A DNA stretch of 64,000 nt from an uncultured Gammaproteobacteria bacterium (GCA_937967995.1 CALBTB010000009.1:248001-312000), one strand, 5' to 3'. Positions 8,831 through 17,521 are shown, counted from the first letter of the stretch. The notes: generated by a model not told the origin, from the sequence alone. Program-made: numbers and translations.

Positions 8831-10339
8831 CTAAACTTCGTTATTCGTCATGACAATGGCATCGCTCACGAGCTGATGCACACTGACAATTTGATCCATG
8901 GTAAAGCCGTAGTAGGGCATTACCTTGCTAAACTGACTTTTACAGATGGCGCAGATTGCAGCCATATGAGTTACGCCATAATTATCGACGACATGTTTGA
9001 GTGCCTGCATGCGCGGCATCGCGCCTTTAACGCGCAATTCCATCAGGTCGTCGGTTAACAGACCGCCGCCGCCACCACAGCAATAGGTGCCTTCGTGGAT
9101 GGTATCAGCAGGCATGTCATAGAAATGATTACAGGTCGCCTTGATAATTTCGCGTGGAATCTTGAACTGTCCACCTGGCATCGGGCCCATGCGCGACGCA
9201 CGTGCCACGTTACAGGAATCGTGATAGGTCATTACACGATGATCGTTGGCGGATTTATCAAACTTGAGCGCGCCTTTCTGAATCAGGTCATAAGTGAATT
9301 CACAAATGTGCTGCGGAACGGGGTAGCGCGGATCCAGAAAATCAAAAGGACCAGCCAGTGTATTCAAAAAGCTGTAAGCGACTCGCCAGGCATGTCCGCA
9401 CTCGCCGAAGATAATACGTTTAACACCCAGCTCCAGTGCGGCTTCACGAATACGCATGGAAACTCGGCGCATATTTTCATAGCTGCCAATGAACATGCCG
9501 AAGTTGGCCGCTTCAGAAGCATAGGAGCTGACTGTCCAGCTGATGCCGGCTTCATGGAAAACTTTACCGTAACCGATTAATCCGTCGACATGCGGCTCAG
9601 CAAAGAAGTCAGCAGACGGCGTAACTAAAAGTACTTCGGCACCTTTTACATCCAGCGGATATTTAACATCGATACCCGTGTCATCTTTGACTTCTTCTTC
9701 CAGACCTTCAAGCGTGTCAGCCAGAGCCGGCTCAGGCAAACCCAGGTTATTACCAATTTTGAAGACCTTACCGATAATTTCATTACAGTACTTCTGGCCA
9801 ACACCCACTGCGTCGAGCACTTCACGTGCCGCCATGGATATTTCCGCCGTATCGATTCCGTATGGACAGTAAACTGAACAACGTCGGCATTGTGAGCACT
9901 GGTGAAAATAACTGTACCAGTCATCGAGTACTTCTTTATCCAGTTCTCTGGCACCGACAAATCCTGGCATACCCAGTTTGCCGAAGAATTTACCGGCGAA
10001 GGTGAAGTAGCGACGATAAACCTGGCGAAACAGGTCCTGACGTGCAACCGGCATGTTTTTCGGATCCGTGGTGCCCAGGTAATAATGACATTTGTCAGTA
10101 CAGGCGCCGCATTTTACACAGATGTCGAGAAACACCTGCAGTGAGCGATATTTACCCTGCAGCTCGCCCATTTTTTCAATGGCCTTGTCTTGCCAGTTAT
10201 CAACCAGTTCACCTGGAAAGCCTAACGGCTCCTGAAACTGCTCCTTGGCCACGAATGGTTTGGAGTGAGACATGACATCCGGTTTTAACCTGGGTATGAC
10301 CGGGTATTCTTTTATTTCTGGTGTCTCAAAATCTGCCAC
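8831..10339 (-). CDS. dsrK: DsrK, HdrD-like cytoplasmic Fe-S subunit
   Basis: The 502-residue protein has two N-terminal [4Fe-4S] motifs ('CVKCGACTDKC' and 'CSQCRRCSVYC'). Its C-terminal CCG domains include 'CGHAWRVAY', 'YHDSCNVARASRMG' and 'YCCGGGGGLL'. These are the marks of the HdrD/DsrK catalytic subunit that handles the DsrC trisulfide or disulfide on the cytoplasmic face. The gene follows dsrM after 21 bases. Length and motifs are normal for sulfur oxidizers. Confidence 0.96.
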   Translation of the reverse strand: MADFETPEIKEYPVIPRLKPDVMSHSKPFVAKEQFQEPLGFPGELVDNWQDKAIEKMGELQGKYRSLQVFLDICVKCGACTDKCHYYLGTTDPKNMPVARQDLFRQVYRRYFTFAGKFFGKLGMPGFVGARELDKEVLDDWYSYFHQCSQCRRCSVYCPYGIDTAEISMAAREVLDAVGVGQKYCNEIIGKVFKIGNNLGLPEPALADTLEGLEEEVKDDTGIDVKYPLDVKGAEVLLVTPSADFFAEPHVDGLIGYGKVFHEAGISWTVSSYASEAANFGMFIGSYENMRRVSMRIREAALELGVKRIIFGECGHAWRVAYSFLNTLAGPFDFLDPRYPVPQHICEFTYDLIQKGALKFDKSANDHRVMTYHDSCNVARASRMGPMPGGQFKIPREIIKATCNHFYDMPADTIHEGTYCCGGGGGLLTDDLMELRVKGAMPRMQALKHVVDNYGVTHMAAICAICKSQFSKVMPYYGFTMDQIVSVHQLVSDAIVMTNNEV

Positions 10340-10360
10340 GGTAAATCCTCATCCACCAAA

Positions 10361-11110
10361 TTAGTTGCTTGATTCCAGTTTACGTGCCCAATCGGCTATA
10401 TGGCGTTGTTCACGTGGGTTGTCGACCTGATTTCGTGTTGGGCTGAAGAAAATGCCCGGCGCATGCAGCAATTTGCTGACAGGAAAAATGACCATCAGGA
10501 TCAGCACCAGCGCTAAATGGGTAATCAGCAACCCATCTGTCGGCATTGGTTGCCAGTTGAATGTCAGCAAACCAATAGTAAATTCTTTTAATTGCACAAT
10601 ATCTGTATGTGCGACAAACGACATCAGAACACCGGTTAATGCAATGCCGATTATCAGCAACAAAATAGCAAAGTCAGAAGGGCTGGAAATGTAGCGCACT
10701 CGATCGACAACGATGCGACGTGCAAATAATCCCAGCAAACCAATCAGCATCATCCAGCCAGCGTATTTGCCCGCTGTTTGCACGGCCCAGTTATTAACCA
10801 AAGGCCACAGGAAACCAAACATGCCTGCCGGGTCAATGGCGTAACGCAAGTGGCGGAAAAACGCCAGTAGCAGGGCAAAGTGAAACAGCCAGCCGAATAT
10901 CCAGATCCACTTGTTGGATTTCCACAGGCTGTTAAAGAAAACGATTTCGGTAAACATGCGCCAGACAACGCCGGTCCTGGTTACCGGAGCAGGGGTCGTC
11001 GGAATTTTCAATGGCGCCGGGGTGGATGCATATTGCTTGATTTTTACAATCAGGCCAATGACCAGCAACAGGCCGGCTATATAAAACATGATGCCAAATG
11101 CAATGTGCAT
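10361..11110 (-). CDS. dsrM: DsrM, NarI-like membrane cytochrome b subunit
   Basis: This 249-residue membrane protein has about six hydrophobic helices. Histidines lie within or next to them (for example 'WLFHFALLLAFFRHL' and 'ITHLALVL') and could ligate b-type hemes, as in NarI/HdrE-like DsrM. DsrM connects the quinone pool with DsrK. It is separated from dsrC by 92 bases containing a strong stem-loop, and from dsrK by 21 bases. The sequence ends in a short charged cytoplasmic tail. Confidence 0.94.
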   Translation of the reverse strand: MHIAFGIMFYIAGLLLVIGLIVKIKQYASTPAPLKIPTTPAPVTRTGVVWRMFTEIVFFNSLWKSNKWIWIFGWLFHFALLLAFFRHLRYAIDPAGMFGFLWPLVNNWAVQTAGKYAGWMMLIGLLGLFARRIVVDRVRYISSPSDFAILLLIIGIALTGVLMSFVAHTDIVQLKEFTIGLLTFNWQPMPTDGLLITHLALVLILMVIFPVSKLLHAPGIFFSPTRNQVDNPREQRHIADWARKLESSN

Positions 11111-11154
11111 GCGTTCCTTACCCTATTTATTGTATTTAATGTTGCTTAAGTATA

Positions 11155-11175
11155 AGAGGGGGTATGACCCCCTCT
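11155..11175 (-). promoter_or_regulatory. GC-rich stem-loop downstream of dsrC
   Basis: A perfect 9-bp inverted repeat (AGAGGGGGT at 11155-11163, ACCCCCTCT at 11167-11175) closes a 3-base loop between the dsrC stop and the dsrM start. No clean T run follows on the minus strand. It probably protects the 3' end of a processed dsrA-to-dsrC transcript or causes partial termination, which would raise DsrC above the membrane-complex subunits. The structure is directly visible; the role is inference. Confidence 0.65.
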
Positions 11176-11202
11176 ATATCATTTAATCATAAAAGCAGAT
11201 GA

Positions 11203-11535
11203 TTAAACGCAACCAGTCGGCTTGGGCAGACCAGCGTACTTACAGGCCTGCTTTGCAGGACCGTATGGGAACAACTCATACAGGTACTTGCTGTTGCCTT
11301 TGTCCGGGCCAAGCTTCTTGCCAATCGCTTTGGTCAGTACGCGAACAGCAGGAGCAATCTGATACTCTTCATAGTATTCGCGCAGGAAGTTGATTACTTC
11401 CCAGTGACTGTCAGTCAGTTCACAGTCATCTTCTTTCGCCATAACTTCAGCGATAGCAGGTTCCCATTCGTTCAGGTTAGCCAGGTAACCTTCTTCATCT
11501 ACCTCATAACTCTTTCCATTAACTTCAATTGCCAT
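11203..11535 (-). CDS. dsrC: DsrC, sulfur-carrying partner of DsrAB
   Basis: The 110-residue protein has the TusE/DsrC fold and the flexible C-terminal arm 'ACKYAGLPKPTGCV'. Both functional cysteines are present: Cys98, and the penultimate Cys109, which carries persulfide and forms the DsrC trisulfide. DsrC takes sulfur from DsrEFH and presents it to DsrAB. A clear ribosome site precedes the ATG. Compare the cysteine-free paralogue at 17522-17863. Confidence 0.97.
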   Translation of the reverse strand: MAIEVNGKSYEVDEEGYLANLNEWEPAIAEVMAKEDDCELTDSHWEVINFLREYYEEYQIAPAVRVLTKAIGKKLGPDKGNSKYLYELFPYGPAKQACKYAGLPKPTGCV

Positions 11536-11579
11536 GTTACGTTCTCCTCGTGCTCGTGAACTGATAGACAGCCACTAAT

Positions 11580-11888
11580 TTAAAGCCAAGCCTGTACCTT
11601 GTCGTTTTCAGTAGTCAAATTGACAAAACCACTGTAATCAACAACCTTGACGCCATCGATGAGCTTATCTTCACCGATACCTCGGGCTTTCAAGTCAGGA
11701 CCCAAAACATAAAAAGTTACATCACCCATCGCGCCGGTCACGACATCTGATTTGACGGTGCCTTTCATAGCACCATATACACCATCTTCAATCATGAGCA
11801 CTGAACTGCCTTTTACTGCCAGACGTACGCAGGCCTCCAGCGAGTTCTTATCAAAAGGTGATTTATTTACAGTATGTAAAATCGCCAT
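11580..11888 (-). CDS. dsrH: DsrH, TusB-like subunit of DsrEFH
   Basis: This 102-residue DsrH/TusB family protein opens 'MAILHTVNKSPF' and has its single cysteine at position 20. DsrE, DsrF and DsrH form a hexamer that moves sulfane sulfur toward DsrC. The gene lies 14 bases after dsrF and 44 bases before dsrC. Length is normal for the family. Confidence 0.94.
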   Translation of the reverse strand: MAILHTVNKSPFDKNSLEACVRLAVKGSSVLMIEDGVYGAMKGTVKSDVVTGAMGDVTFYVLGPDLKARGIGEDKLIDGVKVVDYSGFVNLTTENDKVQAWL

Positions 11889-11902
11889 AGTATCTTTCCG
11901 CC

Positions 11903-12310
11903 CTAAAAGTTCAGCAAGACGTCAGATTCATCCAGGATTTTCTTCAGCTCTTCTGAACTGACTACCTGAATAGAATCTTTTTCCGCCCAGTCTTCGTTTT
12001 CATCTTCCCATGTGAGATGCAGTAAATCATCCACGGTCAGACCACGAGCCTCAAGTGACTCTTTTTCTACATAGATCTTGTTGATGTCATAATCACCAAG
12101 AGCAGAGTAGGTTGGCGAAAAGTTTTTAATTCCCAGTTCACTTGTATCCTGTCCTTTGACGATCTGGTAAACACCATCATCAACAAAGGCAAGTGCAACG
12201 TCCTGTTCAAAGGCCGCGCCAATCAGAACAACTTCCAGCGATTCCCAGGCGTAAATCGTGCCGTAAGGGGCTTTGCGATTCACGTACATGAATTTCTTAA
12301 CATCGGACAT
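11903..12310 (-). CDS. dsrF: DsrF, TusC-like subunit of DsrEFH
   Basis: This 135-residue DsrE/F-like fold protein carries the TusC-type opening 'KKFMYVNRKAPYGTIYAWESLEVVLIGAAFEQDV'-like pattern (residues about 5-38). It contains no cysteine, as expected because the sulfur-binding cysteine is on DsrE. It forms the middle subunit of the DsrEFH sulfurtransferase and lies 17 bases after dsrE. Confidence 0.93.
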   Translation of the reverse strand: MSDVKKFMYVNRKAPYGTIYAWESLEVVLIGAAFEQDVALAFVDDGVYQIVKGQDTSELGIKNFSPTYSALGDYDINKIYVEKESLEARGLTVDDLLHLTWEDENEDWAEKDSIQVVSSEELKKILDESDVLLNF

Positions 12311-12327
12311 GTCGTTTTACCCCTGCC

Positions 12328-12720
12328 TTAATCACCGAACACAACAAGACGGTCACATTGAATGCCGGCTTCGATGAGCTGGCCAAGGCCGGAAATACGA
12401 AAACCTTCTGCAATGTTATTACCATCTTTGCCGTTACGTTCCTGTTCGCCCTCATCCACGATGCCACGACGTTGCGCAGCTGCGACACAGACAACCAGGT
12501 CGATATTGTTTTCTTTAGCCAGTTCAGACCAGCTGTTAACAATGTGCCTGTCGTCCTGCGGTGGTGTGGTGTAACGAGTCCCGTTATTCACACCATCGTG
12601 ATAAAAGAACACCCGGAAGATCTCATGACCCGCCTCCAACGCGGCCTTGCAAAAGTTCAAGGCCGTATTGGAAGCTTCATGGGTATAAGGACCTTCGTTA
12701 ATCTGAATGCCTAACTTCAT
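12328..12720 (-). CDS. dsrE: DsrE, TusD-like sulfur-binding subunit of DsrEFH
   Basis: The 130-residue protein carries the active-site cysteine at position 78 ('DLVVCVAAAQRRG'), the same number as the persulfide cysteine of Allochromatium DsrE. It accepts sulfane sulfur from upstream donors such as TusA or rhodanese and passes it to DsrC. It begins 18 bases after dsrB. The internal order dsrE-dsrF-dsrH is standard. Confidence 0.96.
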   Translation of the reverse strand: MKLGIQINEGPYTHEASNTALNFCKAALEAGHEIFRVFFYHDGVNNGTRYTTPPQDDRHIVNSWSELAKENNIDLVVCVAAAQRRGIVDEGEQERNGKDGNNIAEGFRISGLGQLIEAGIQCDRLVVFGD

Positions 12721-12738
12721 TGATTCGGTCCTGTTAAA

Positions 12739-13821
12739 TTAGAAACGAATGTGTGTAGAAGCATTCAGACTGTTACGAGCGCCTCTCCAGTTATCGATGT
12801 GATATTTGGTGAATGGCAGCCCGGTTTTCTCGAAGAAACGTGGCCAGCCAATACGCTCAATCCAGTCATTGATACGTTCCCAGTCACGCGCGTCTTCACG
12901 GTAAGCTTTCAGGATCTGCTTAACAATCGCAGTCGCTTCCGGCCAACGCGGTGGGTTGTTCGGGATACCGGCAGCAACCAGTTTCTGGAAGGTCGGTTTG
13001 CCACGTGCATTAGAGTGGTTACCGCCAACCCAGATTGCCAGCTTACTGTGTTCAGGATCGTTGATTTGCATCGGCGGGCAAGGTGGGAAACACGCACCGC
13101 AACAGATACATTTCTTCTCGTCTACTTCCAGAGAAGGCTTGCCGTTAACCTGGGCAGGGCGAATGGCCGCTACCGGGCAACGTGCAACTACCGATGGACG
13201 CTCACATACGTTAGAAACGAGATCGTGGTTGATCTTCGGTGGCTTGGTATGCTGAACGTTGATAGCAATATCGCCCTGACCACCGCAGTTAATCTGACAG
13301 CAAGAAGTTGTCATGTGAACGCGGTTAGGCATGTTGCAGTTCTTAAACTCATCAATGAGTTCGTCCATCATGGCTTTCACAACACCCGAGGCATCAGTAC
13401 CCGGAATGTCACAGTGTAACCAGCCCTGTGTGTGAGAGATCATGGCAACCGAGTTGGCAGTACCACCAACAACAAAGCCTGCATCTTCCAGCGCTTTGAT
13501 TAACGGCTCAACTTTAGACTTGTCTGCAACCATGTACTCGATGTTTGAGCGGATCGTGAAACGGACATAACCGTCAGCAAACTTGTCGCCGATTTCAGTC
13601 AGTTTACGCAGGGTGAAGACGTCAAGAATACGCTGGGTACCGGCTTTAACGGTCCAGATTTCATCGCCACTGTGGGCAACGTGACGTAACACACCCGGAC
13701 GTGGATGATCATGGTATTTCCACTGTCCATAATTTTTACGCATAACAGGATGCATGTACTGGAAACCGTCTGGGCAACCAGATTCAATCGGCATGCGTGG
13801 TGGAGCTTTCTTGTCCGACAT
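12739..13821 (-). CDS. dsrB: DsrB, dissimilatory sulfite reductase beta subunit (oxidative type)
   Basis: The 360-residue protein has the siroheme/[4Fe-4S] half-site pattern 'TTSCCQINCGGQGDIA' with a following cysteine pair ('VCERPSVVARC'). A ferredoxin insert 'CICCGACFPPCPP' (about 237-249) is characteristic of DsrB. With DsrA it forms the alpha2beta2 enzyme, working here in the sulfur-oxidizing direction as indicated by dsrEFH and dsrL. It follows dsrA after 61 bases. Confidence 0.97.
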   Translation of the reverse strand: MSDKKAPPRMPIESGCPDGFQYMHPVMRKNYGQWKYHDHPRPGVLRHVAHSGDEIWTVKAGTQRILDVFTLRKLTEIGDKFADGYVRFTIRSNIEYMVADKSKVEPLIKALEDAGFVVGGTANSVAMISHTQGWLHCDIPGTDASGVVKAMMDELIDEFKNCNMPNRVHMTTSCCQINCGGQGDIAINVQHTKPPKINHDLVSNVCERPSVVARCPVAAIRPAQVNGKPSLEVDEKKCICCGACFPPCPPMQINDPEHSKLAIWVGGNHSNARGKPTFQKLVAAGIPNNPPRWPEATAIVKQILKAYREDARDWERINDWIERIGWPRFFEKTGLPFTKYHIDNWRGARNSLNASTHIRF

Positions 13822-13882
13822 GTTGTTCTCCTAAAACTTTCGTAATTCGTTCGCAGTTAAAACGCAAAAAGGCGCTACAGGA

Positions 13883-15148
13883 TTAACCTGCAGCTGCCTT
13901 TTCTTCAGCTTTACGGGCAAACCAGGCTTCAGCTTCTTCATCCCAGCCGTCCATACGGATGTAAGAGCTTTGGCGCGGATGGTTAACCATATTCGGATCA
14001 ACATCGATACCGATGCCTTCCAGGAAGTTAACCAGACCAATACGCTCGATCATTTCACCAGTACGTTCGTGCTCAAGGGCGTTTTCAGCAAAGAAGTCGA
14101 TGGTTTCAGAAGCGATTTCAACCAGACGCTCGTAGTCTTCAGCAGTATCCAGCTTCATGAACGGTACAATTACGGTACCCATCAGGTCACCAATTTTCAG
14201 TGTACGCTTACCACCGATCAGCAGGGTAATACCTTTGTCGTCGCCAGGAGAAAGCGCTTTTGGCATAACGTTCAGGCAGTGCATGCAGCGAACACAGTTC
14301 TTGTTGTCAATCTCCAGCTCATCACTGTCAGTCAGGCTCATGCAGTTTGAAGGGCAACGAGTAATCACGTTATCGATGATGTACTGACGACCTTTTGCTT
14401 TGACGAATTCCTTGACTTCAGACTGGTCGACTTTCATGTCATCGCGCCAGGTACCGATTACGGCAAAGTCAGAACGCTCAATAGAGTTCACGCAGTCATT
14501 CGGACAACCGGAAACCTTGAACTTGAATTTGTAAGGCAGAGCCGGACGGTGAACATCGTCAGTAAAGGTGTTAACCAGGTGACGGTGAATCGCCATTTCA
14601 TTGGCACAGGATTGTTCACAACGGGCAGAACCAACGCAGCACATGGCGGTACGAACACATGGACCGGCACCACCTAAGTCCCAGCCGTATTCGTTGATTT
14701 CATCAAAGAAGTGCTGAGTCGCGTCTGTAGTTGCACCGATGAACATGATGTTTCCGGTCTGACCGTGGAAGGTCACCATACCTGAACCGTATTTTTCCCA
14801 GCTATCTGCCAGTTGGTTCAGCATGTCGGTGGTGTAGTAGTTACCTGCAGGCGGTTGAACGCGCAGGGTGTGGAATTCTTTGGATTCAGGGAAAGCCTTG
14901 CCGACTTCTGAGAAGCGGGGAATGATACCGCCACCATAACCAAATACAGAAACCGTACCACCTTTCCAGTAGCCTTTACGGGTTTCATAAGAGTGCTCGA
15001 GCTGACCAAGCAGAGAGTTGGCCATTTCGTTGATGCGCTGATCAGGATGGTCATCACGCATGCGTTTAAAACCAGAAATGAAGCTAGGCCAGGGGCCTTC
15101 CTCGAGGACGTCTAGCATTGGCGTCGGATGAATCTTGCTTTTATCCAT
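13883..15148 (-). CDS. dsrA: DsrA, dissimilatory sulfite reductase alpha subunit (oxidative type)
   Basis: The 421-residue protein contains the siroheme-[4Fe-4S] ligand region 'CVRTAMCCVGSARCEQSC' and a ferredoxin domain with 'CPSNCMSL' and 'CVRCMHCLNVMPKAL'. It is the first gene of the operon. The start is set by the ribosome site AAGGAGAAA just before the ATG at 15148. Upstream lie several dyads (see the regulatory region). Association with dsrEFH and dsrL marks it as the reverse-acting type found in sulfur oxidizers. Confidence 0.97.
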   Translation of the reverse strand: MDKSKIHPTPMLDVLEEGPWPSFISGFKRMRDDHPDQRINEMANSLLGQLEHSYETRKGYWKGGTVSVFGYGGGIIPRFSEVGKAFPESKEFHTLRVQPPAGNYYTTDMLNQLADSWEKYGSGMVTFHGQTGNIMFIGATTDATQHFFDEINEYGWDLGGAGPCVRTAMCCVGSARCEQSCANEMAIHRHLVNTFTDDVHRPALPYKFKFKVSGCPNDCVNSIERSDFAVIGTWRDDMKVDQSEVKEFVKAKGRQYIIDNVITRCPSNCMSLTDSDELEIDNKNCVRCMHCLNVMPKALSPGDDKGITLLIGGKRTLKIGDLMGTVIVPFMKLDTAEDYERLVEIASETIDFFAENALEHERTGEMIERIGLVNFLEGIGIDVDPNMVNHPRQSSYIRMDGWDEEAEAWFARKAEEKAAAG

Positions 15149-15176
15149 GGCTTTCTCCTTTGGATAGTAACTCGTT

Positions 15177-15192
15177 AATTAGCCGGCTAATT
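15177..15192. promoter_or_regulatory. 16-bp perfect palindrome in the dsrA 5' leader
   Basis: AATTAGCCGGCTAATT is a perfect 16-base palindrome starting 28 bases upstream of the dsrA ATG, between the ribosome site and the likely promoter. It could be an operator for a dimeric repressor or fold as a small RNA stem. The palindrome is seen directly; the function is inferred. Confidence 0.5.
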
Positions 15193-15330
15193 TCGGTATT
15201 CTTGTTCTTCCGCTGCTCCGCGCGAAGCTGGCGGAATACTGAAAAATCTCGTTTATTTGACTGAGCGAAGTCTAGGTCTCTGCGCGCTTTTGGAGAACCT
15301 CACCTATGGGATGATCAGCTATCCCGGGCT

Positions 15331-15346
15331 TACCCCATATGGGGTA
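15331..15346. promoter_or_regulatory. 16-bp perfect palindrome between divergent promoters
   Basis: TACCCCATATGGGGTA is a perfect palindrome near the middle of the dsrA/dioxygenase intergenic region, about 185 bases from the dsrA start. Two GC-rich half-sites around an AT core suit a dimeric transcription factor. No matching regulator is known to me. The NarX/NarL-like pair at the far end of the operon is one candidate. Confidence 0.5.
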
Positions 15347-15576
15347 GATAAAAAATAGTCAAAATCCTTGTTTTTCAGTCAATTAGCGCGAGGACGCCGA
15401 TGATCCAGAAAAACTCACATAAAAATCAATGTGTTAGGCAGAGACAGACTTTCAGTGAGGGCGGGATTATATATCCATGTGTTCGCCGGGTGAATAGCCT
15501 TGGTGGAAATATTTCCGATCCTTTTAGTCTGCTGTATTACAATAACAGGAACTTTTAATGTACGGGTATCGGGTTC

Positions 15577-16479
15577 ATGGCACGGGAACAAACACAGTCA
15601 GCGACAGCGGGAGACTCCCCCTTCCAGCTGGATAGTGACAGTGCCTACACCAGTTGGCGTAACAACAAGCTCGCTGTTTATCCTTCTCATATCCATGAAT
15701 TAATAGTGGAAATTGACGACCCCACTCACCTCAGTGAGCCGGAAATACTGGCAATTCGATCTGCACTGCAACGGGCTAATCTTGTCATATATAAGTGTAA
15801 GTCGACGAATGTGGATAAACAGGCTATTCGGGAACTGGGCCGGCAATTCGGATTACTCAGCCTGGATGCCAATATCTGTGCCGATGAAGACAGCATCACA
15901 TCACTGCGGGCTATTGAAAAGACGCCGGCGCGTGGCTATATCCCGTATACCAACAAACGATTGAGCTGGCATACCGACGGGTACTATAACCCCATGGACC
16001 GGCAGATTCGGGCCATCATTATGCATTGTGTGTCGCCAGCCGCGCAGGGCGGTGAAAACATGTATCTGGATCATGAAATGTTGTATTTGCAGTTACGCGA
16101 TGAGAATCCGGATTATGTTGCGGCGTTGATGCACCCGCGTGCCATGTCGATTCCACCAAACGTGGATGAAGGCCAGGAAATTCGCGGTGAAACGGTAGGC
16201 CCGGTATTTAGCCTTGATGCAGATGGACATTTGCATCTGCGCTATTCGGCACGCATGCGCAACATCCATTGGCGTGATGATCCGGTTACAGAGCAGGCCA
16301 GATCACGAATTACTGAATTATTAAATGATTCACCGTATATTATGCGTTACAGGTTAAATGCGAATGAAGGTGTCATTAGCAACAATGTCTTGCACAACCG
16401 TACAGCATTTGAAGATGATGCACATCAGAAACGATTGCTCTATCGAGCACGTTATTACGAACGCGTGAGAGGGACATAG
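15577..16479 (+). CDS. TauD/TfdA-family Fe(II)/2-oxoglutarate dioxygenase
   Basis: The protein has 300 residues. The iron-binding motif H132-x-D134 lies in 'LSWHTDGYYNP' and the distal histidine is about H273 ('NVLHNRTAF'), with basic residues downstream for 2-oxoglutarate. This places it in the TauD/TfdA superfamily, whose members hydroxylate substrates such as taurine, alkyl sulfonates or carnitine precursors. The substrate here is unknown. It is divergent from dsrA and heads a plus-strand gene string ending at the terminator at 18222. The ribosome site before the ATG is weak and no better in-frame start was found. Confidence 0.85.
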   Translation: MAREQTQSATAGDSPFQLDSDSAYTSWRNNKLAVYPSHIHELIVEIDDPTHLSEPEILAIRSALQRANLVIYKCKSTNVDKQAIRELGRQFGLLSLDANICADEDSITSLRAIEKTPARGYIPYTNKRLSWHTDGYYNPMDRQIRAIIMHCVSPAAQGGENMYLDHEMLYLQLRDENPDYVAALMHPRAMSIPPNVDEGQEIRGETVGPVFSLDADGHLHLRYSARMRNIHWRDDPVTEQARSRITELLNDSPYIMRYRLNANEGVISNNVLHNRTAFEDDAHQKRLLYRARYYERVRGT

Positions 16480-16484
16480 TTACG

Positions 16485-16676
16485 ATGTTGAACTTGAGTG
16501 AAGTATTGATGCAGGAACATGAACTCGAGTCATTTGAGGCACTTAAGCAGGTCATTTCCCGCCGGGCCAAAGGTGAAGTGTTTTTCAGAATGGATGTCAA
16601 ACCTCCATTCAGTGACACACCGGCTAACTGGGAAGATCAGCTTGAGTCCGCTTTTACCAGTGGCCAACGTGCTTGA
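16485..16676 (+). CDS. small hypothetical protein
   Basis: This 63-residue protein starts five bases after the dioxygenase stop and is preceded by the purine-rich GAGAGGGA. It is acidic and amphipathic ('VLMQEHELESFEALKQVISRRAKGEVFFRMD'-like opening, residues 8-38). No domain, signal or membrane segment is seen. Tight spacing in a co-directional string supports a real gene. Function is not recognised. Confidence 0.65.
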   Translation: MLNLSEVLMQEHELESFEALKQVISRRAKGEVFFRMDVKPPFSDTPANWEDQLESAFTSGQRA

Positions 16677-16710
16677 CGTGCATTTAAACAGTTAAATACA
16701 GGTATAAACC

Positions 16711-17397
16711 GTGTTCTGGAAAGACGATAACGACAGCAAGAAAGAATTCAGTGTGCCGGATGATGTGGTTGACATCAGTTTCAAACTGGAATGTCGCATG
16801 TTACCGATTGATCATGCGTATGCACTATCATCAGCTATTCAATCCGCATTGCCCTGGTTTGCCAGCGAACAGCGCGCCGGGTTACATCTGATTCATGTTG
16901 CAGAGTCAGGCAATGGCTGGCACAGACCGGAAGACACAGAAAATGAAATATTATGCCTTTCGCGTCGTACCCGCATGACAATTCGTGTACCCAAACACCG
17001 GATTGAAGATACCCAAAGTCTGGCGGGTAATAAACTGGATATAGATGGACATGCATTAACCGTCAAAGAAGGTGCAGTAAAACCGCTTGCCGCATTACCA
17101 ACCATGTTTTCACGCTACGTAGAAACATTGCAGGATAAAAGCGAAGATGATTTTCTGGATGAAATGGCGAAGGTTATTACCGGCATGGGGATTCCGGTTT
17201 CCAAGCTGATGGCCGGTAAACAGCACATGTTCAAATTCGATAATAGAAAAATCTTCACTCGCAGCCTGATGGTTGCCGATCTGTCGCCGCAACATGCCGT
17301 GAAGTTACAGCAAGATGGCATTGGCAACGGACAGAAATACGGCTGTGGTCTGTTTATTCCGCAAAAAGGTATCAAGGCCGTCAATGCCGATGACTGA
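16711..17397 (+). CDS. stand-alone Cas6/Cmx6-like protein
   Basis: This 228-residue protein with a GTG start resembles the family named type I-MYXAN Cas6/Cmx6. The N-terminal part has 'LPIDHAYALSSAIQSALPW' and 'LHLIHVAESGNGWHRP', the middle has 'LSRRTRMTIRVPKHR', and the C-terminus has a glycine-rich loop (about 203-221, 'GIGNGQKYGCGLFIPQKGI') typical of Cas6 RNA-binding domains. No other cas gene and no CRISPR repeats occur in the window. It sits between a dioxygenase and a DsrC paralogue, so a non-CRISPR RNA role is possible. Family assignment is from memory of motifs. Confidence 0.75.
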   Translation: MFWKDDNDSKKEFSVPDDVVDISFKLECRMLPIDHAYALSSAIQSALPWFASEQRAGLHLIHVAESGNGWHRPEDTENEILCLSRRTRMTIRVPKHRIEDTQSLAGNKLDIDGHALTVKEGAVKPLAALPTMFSRYVETLQDKSEDDFLDEMAKVITGMGIPVSKLMAGKQHMFKFDNRKIFTRSLMVADLSPQHAVKLQQDGIGNGQKYGCGLFIPQKGIKAVNADD

Positions 17398-17521
17398 GGC
17401 CTGATATCTGCACATCTACCACCGTTGGGAGCTTGATCCCGATGCCAAAATCCAGATAATAGGCGCACTTCATTTTTCGGGTGCTGCTATTGGGGCACAT
17501 GTCTACAAGAGGAATTGAATA

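Larger units (their letters stand above)
15149..15576. promoter_or_regulatory. divergent regulatory region between dsrA and the dioxygenase operon
   Basis: This 428-base segment has no convincing gene and drives transcription in both directions. It contains palindromes at 15177-15192 and 15331-15346 (separate entries). An interrupted dyad TTCCGC/GCGGAA (15208-15213 and 15231-15236) would form a hairpin in the dsrA leader, and a GGGAT/ATCCC dyad lies at about 15308-15325. I cannot assign -35/-10 boxes with confidence. The density of dyads suggests control by one or more dimeric regulators. Confidence 0.6.

Noticed and set aside
15500..15703. 67-residue open frame upstream of and overlapping the TauD-like gene
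   Set aside because: It overlaps the dioxygenase in another frame and has no recognisable protein character.
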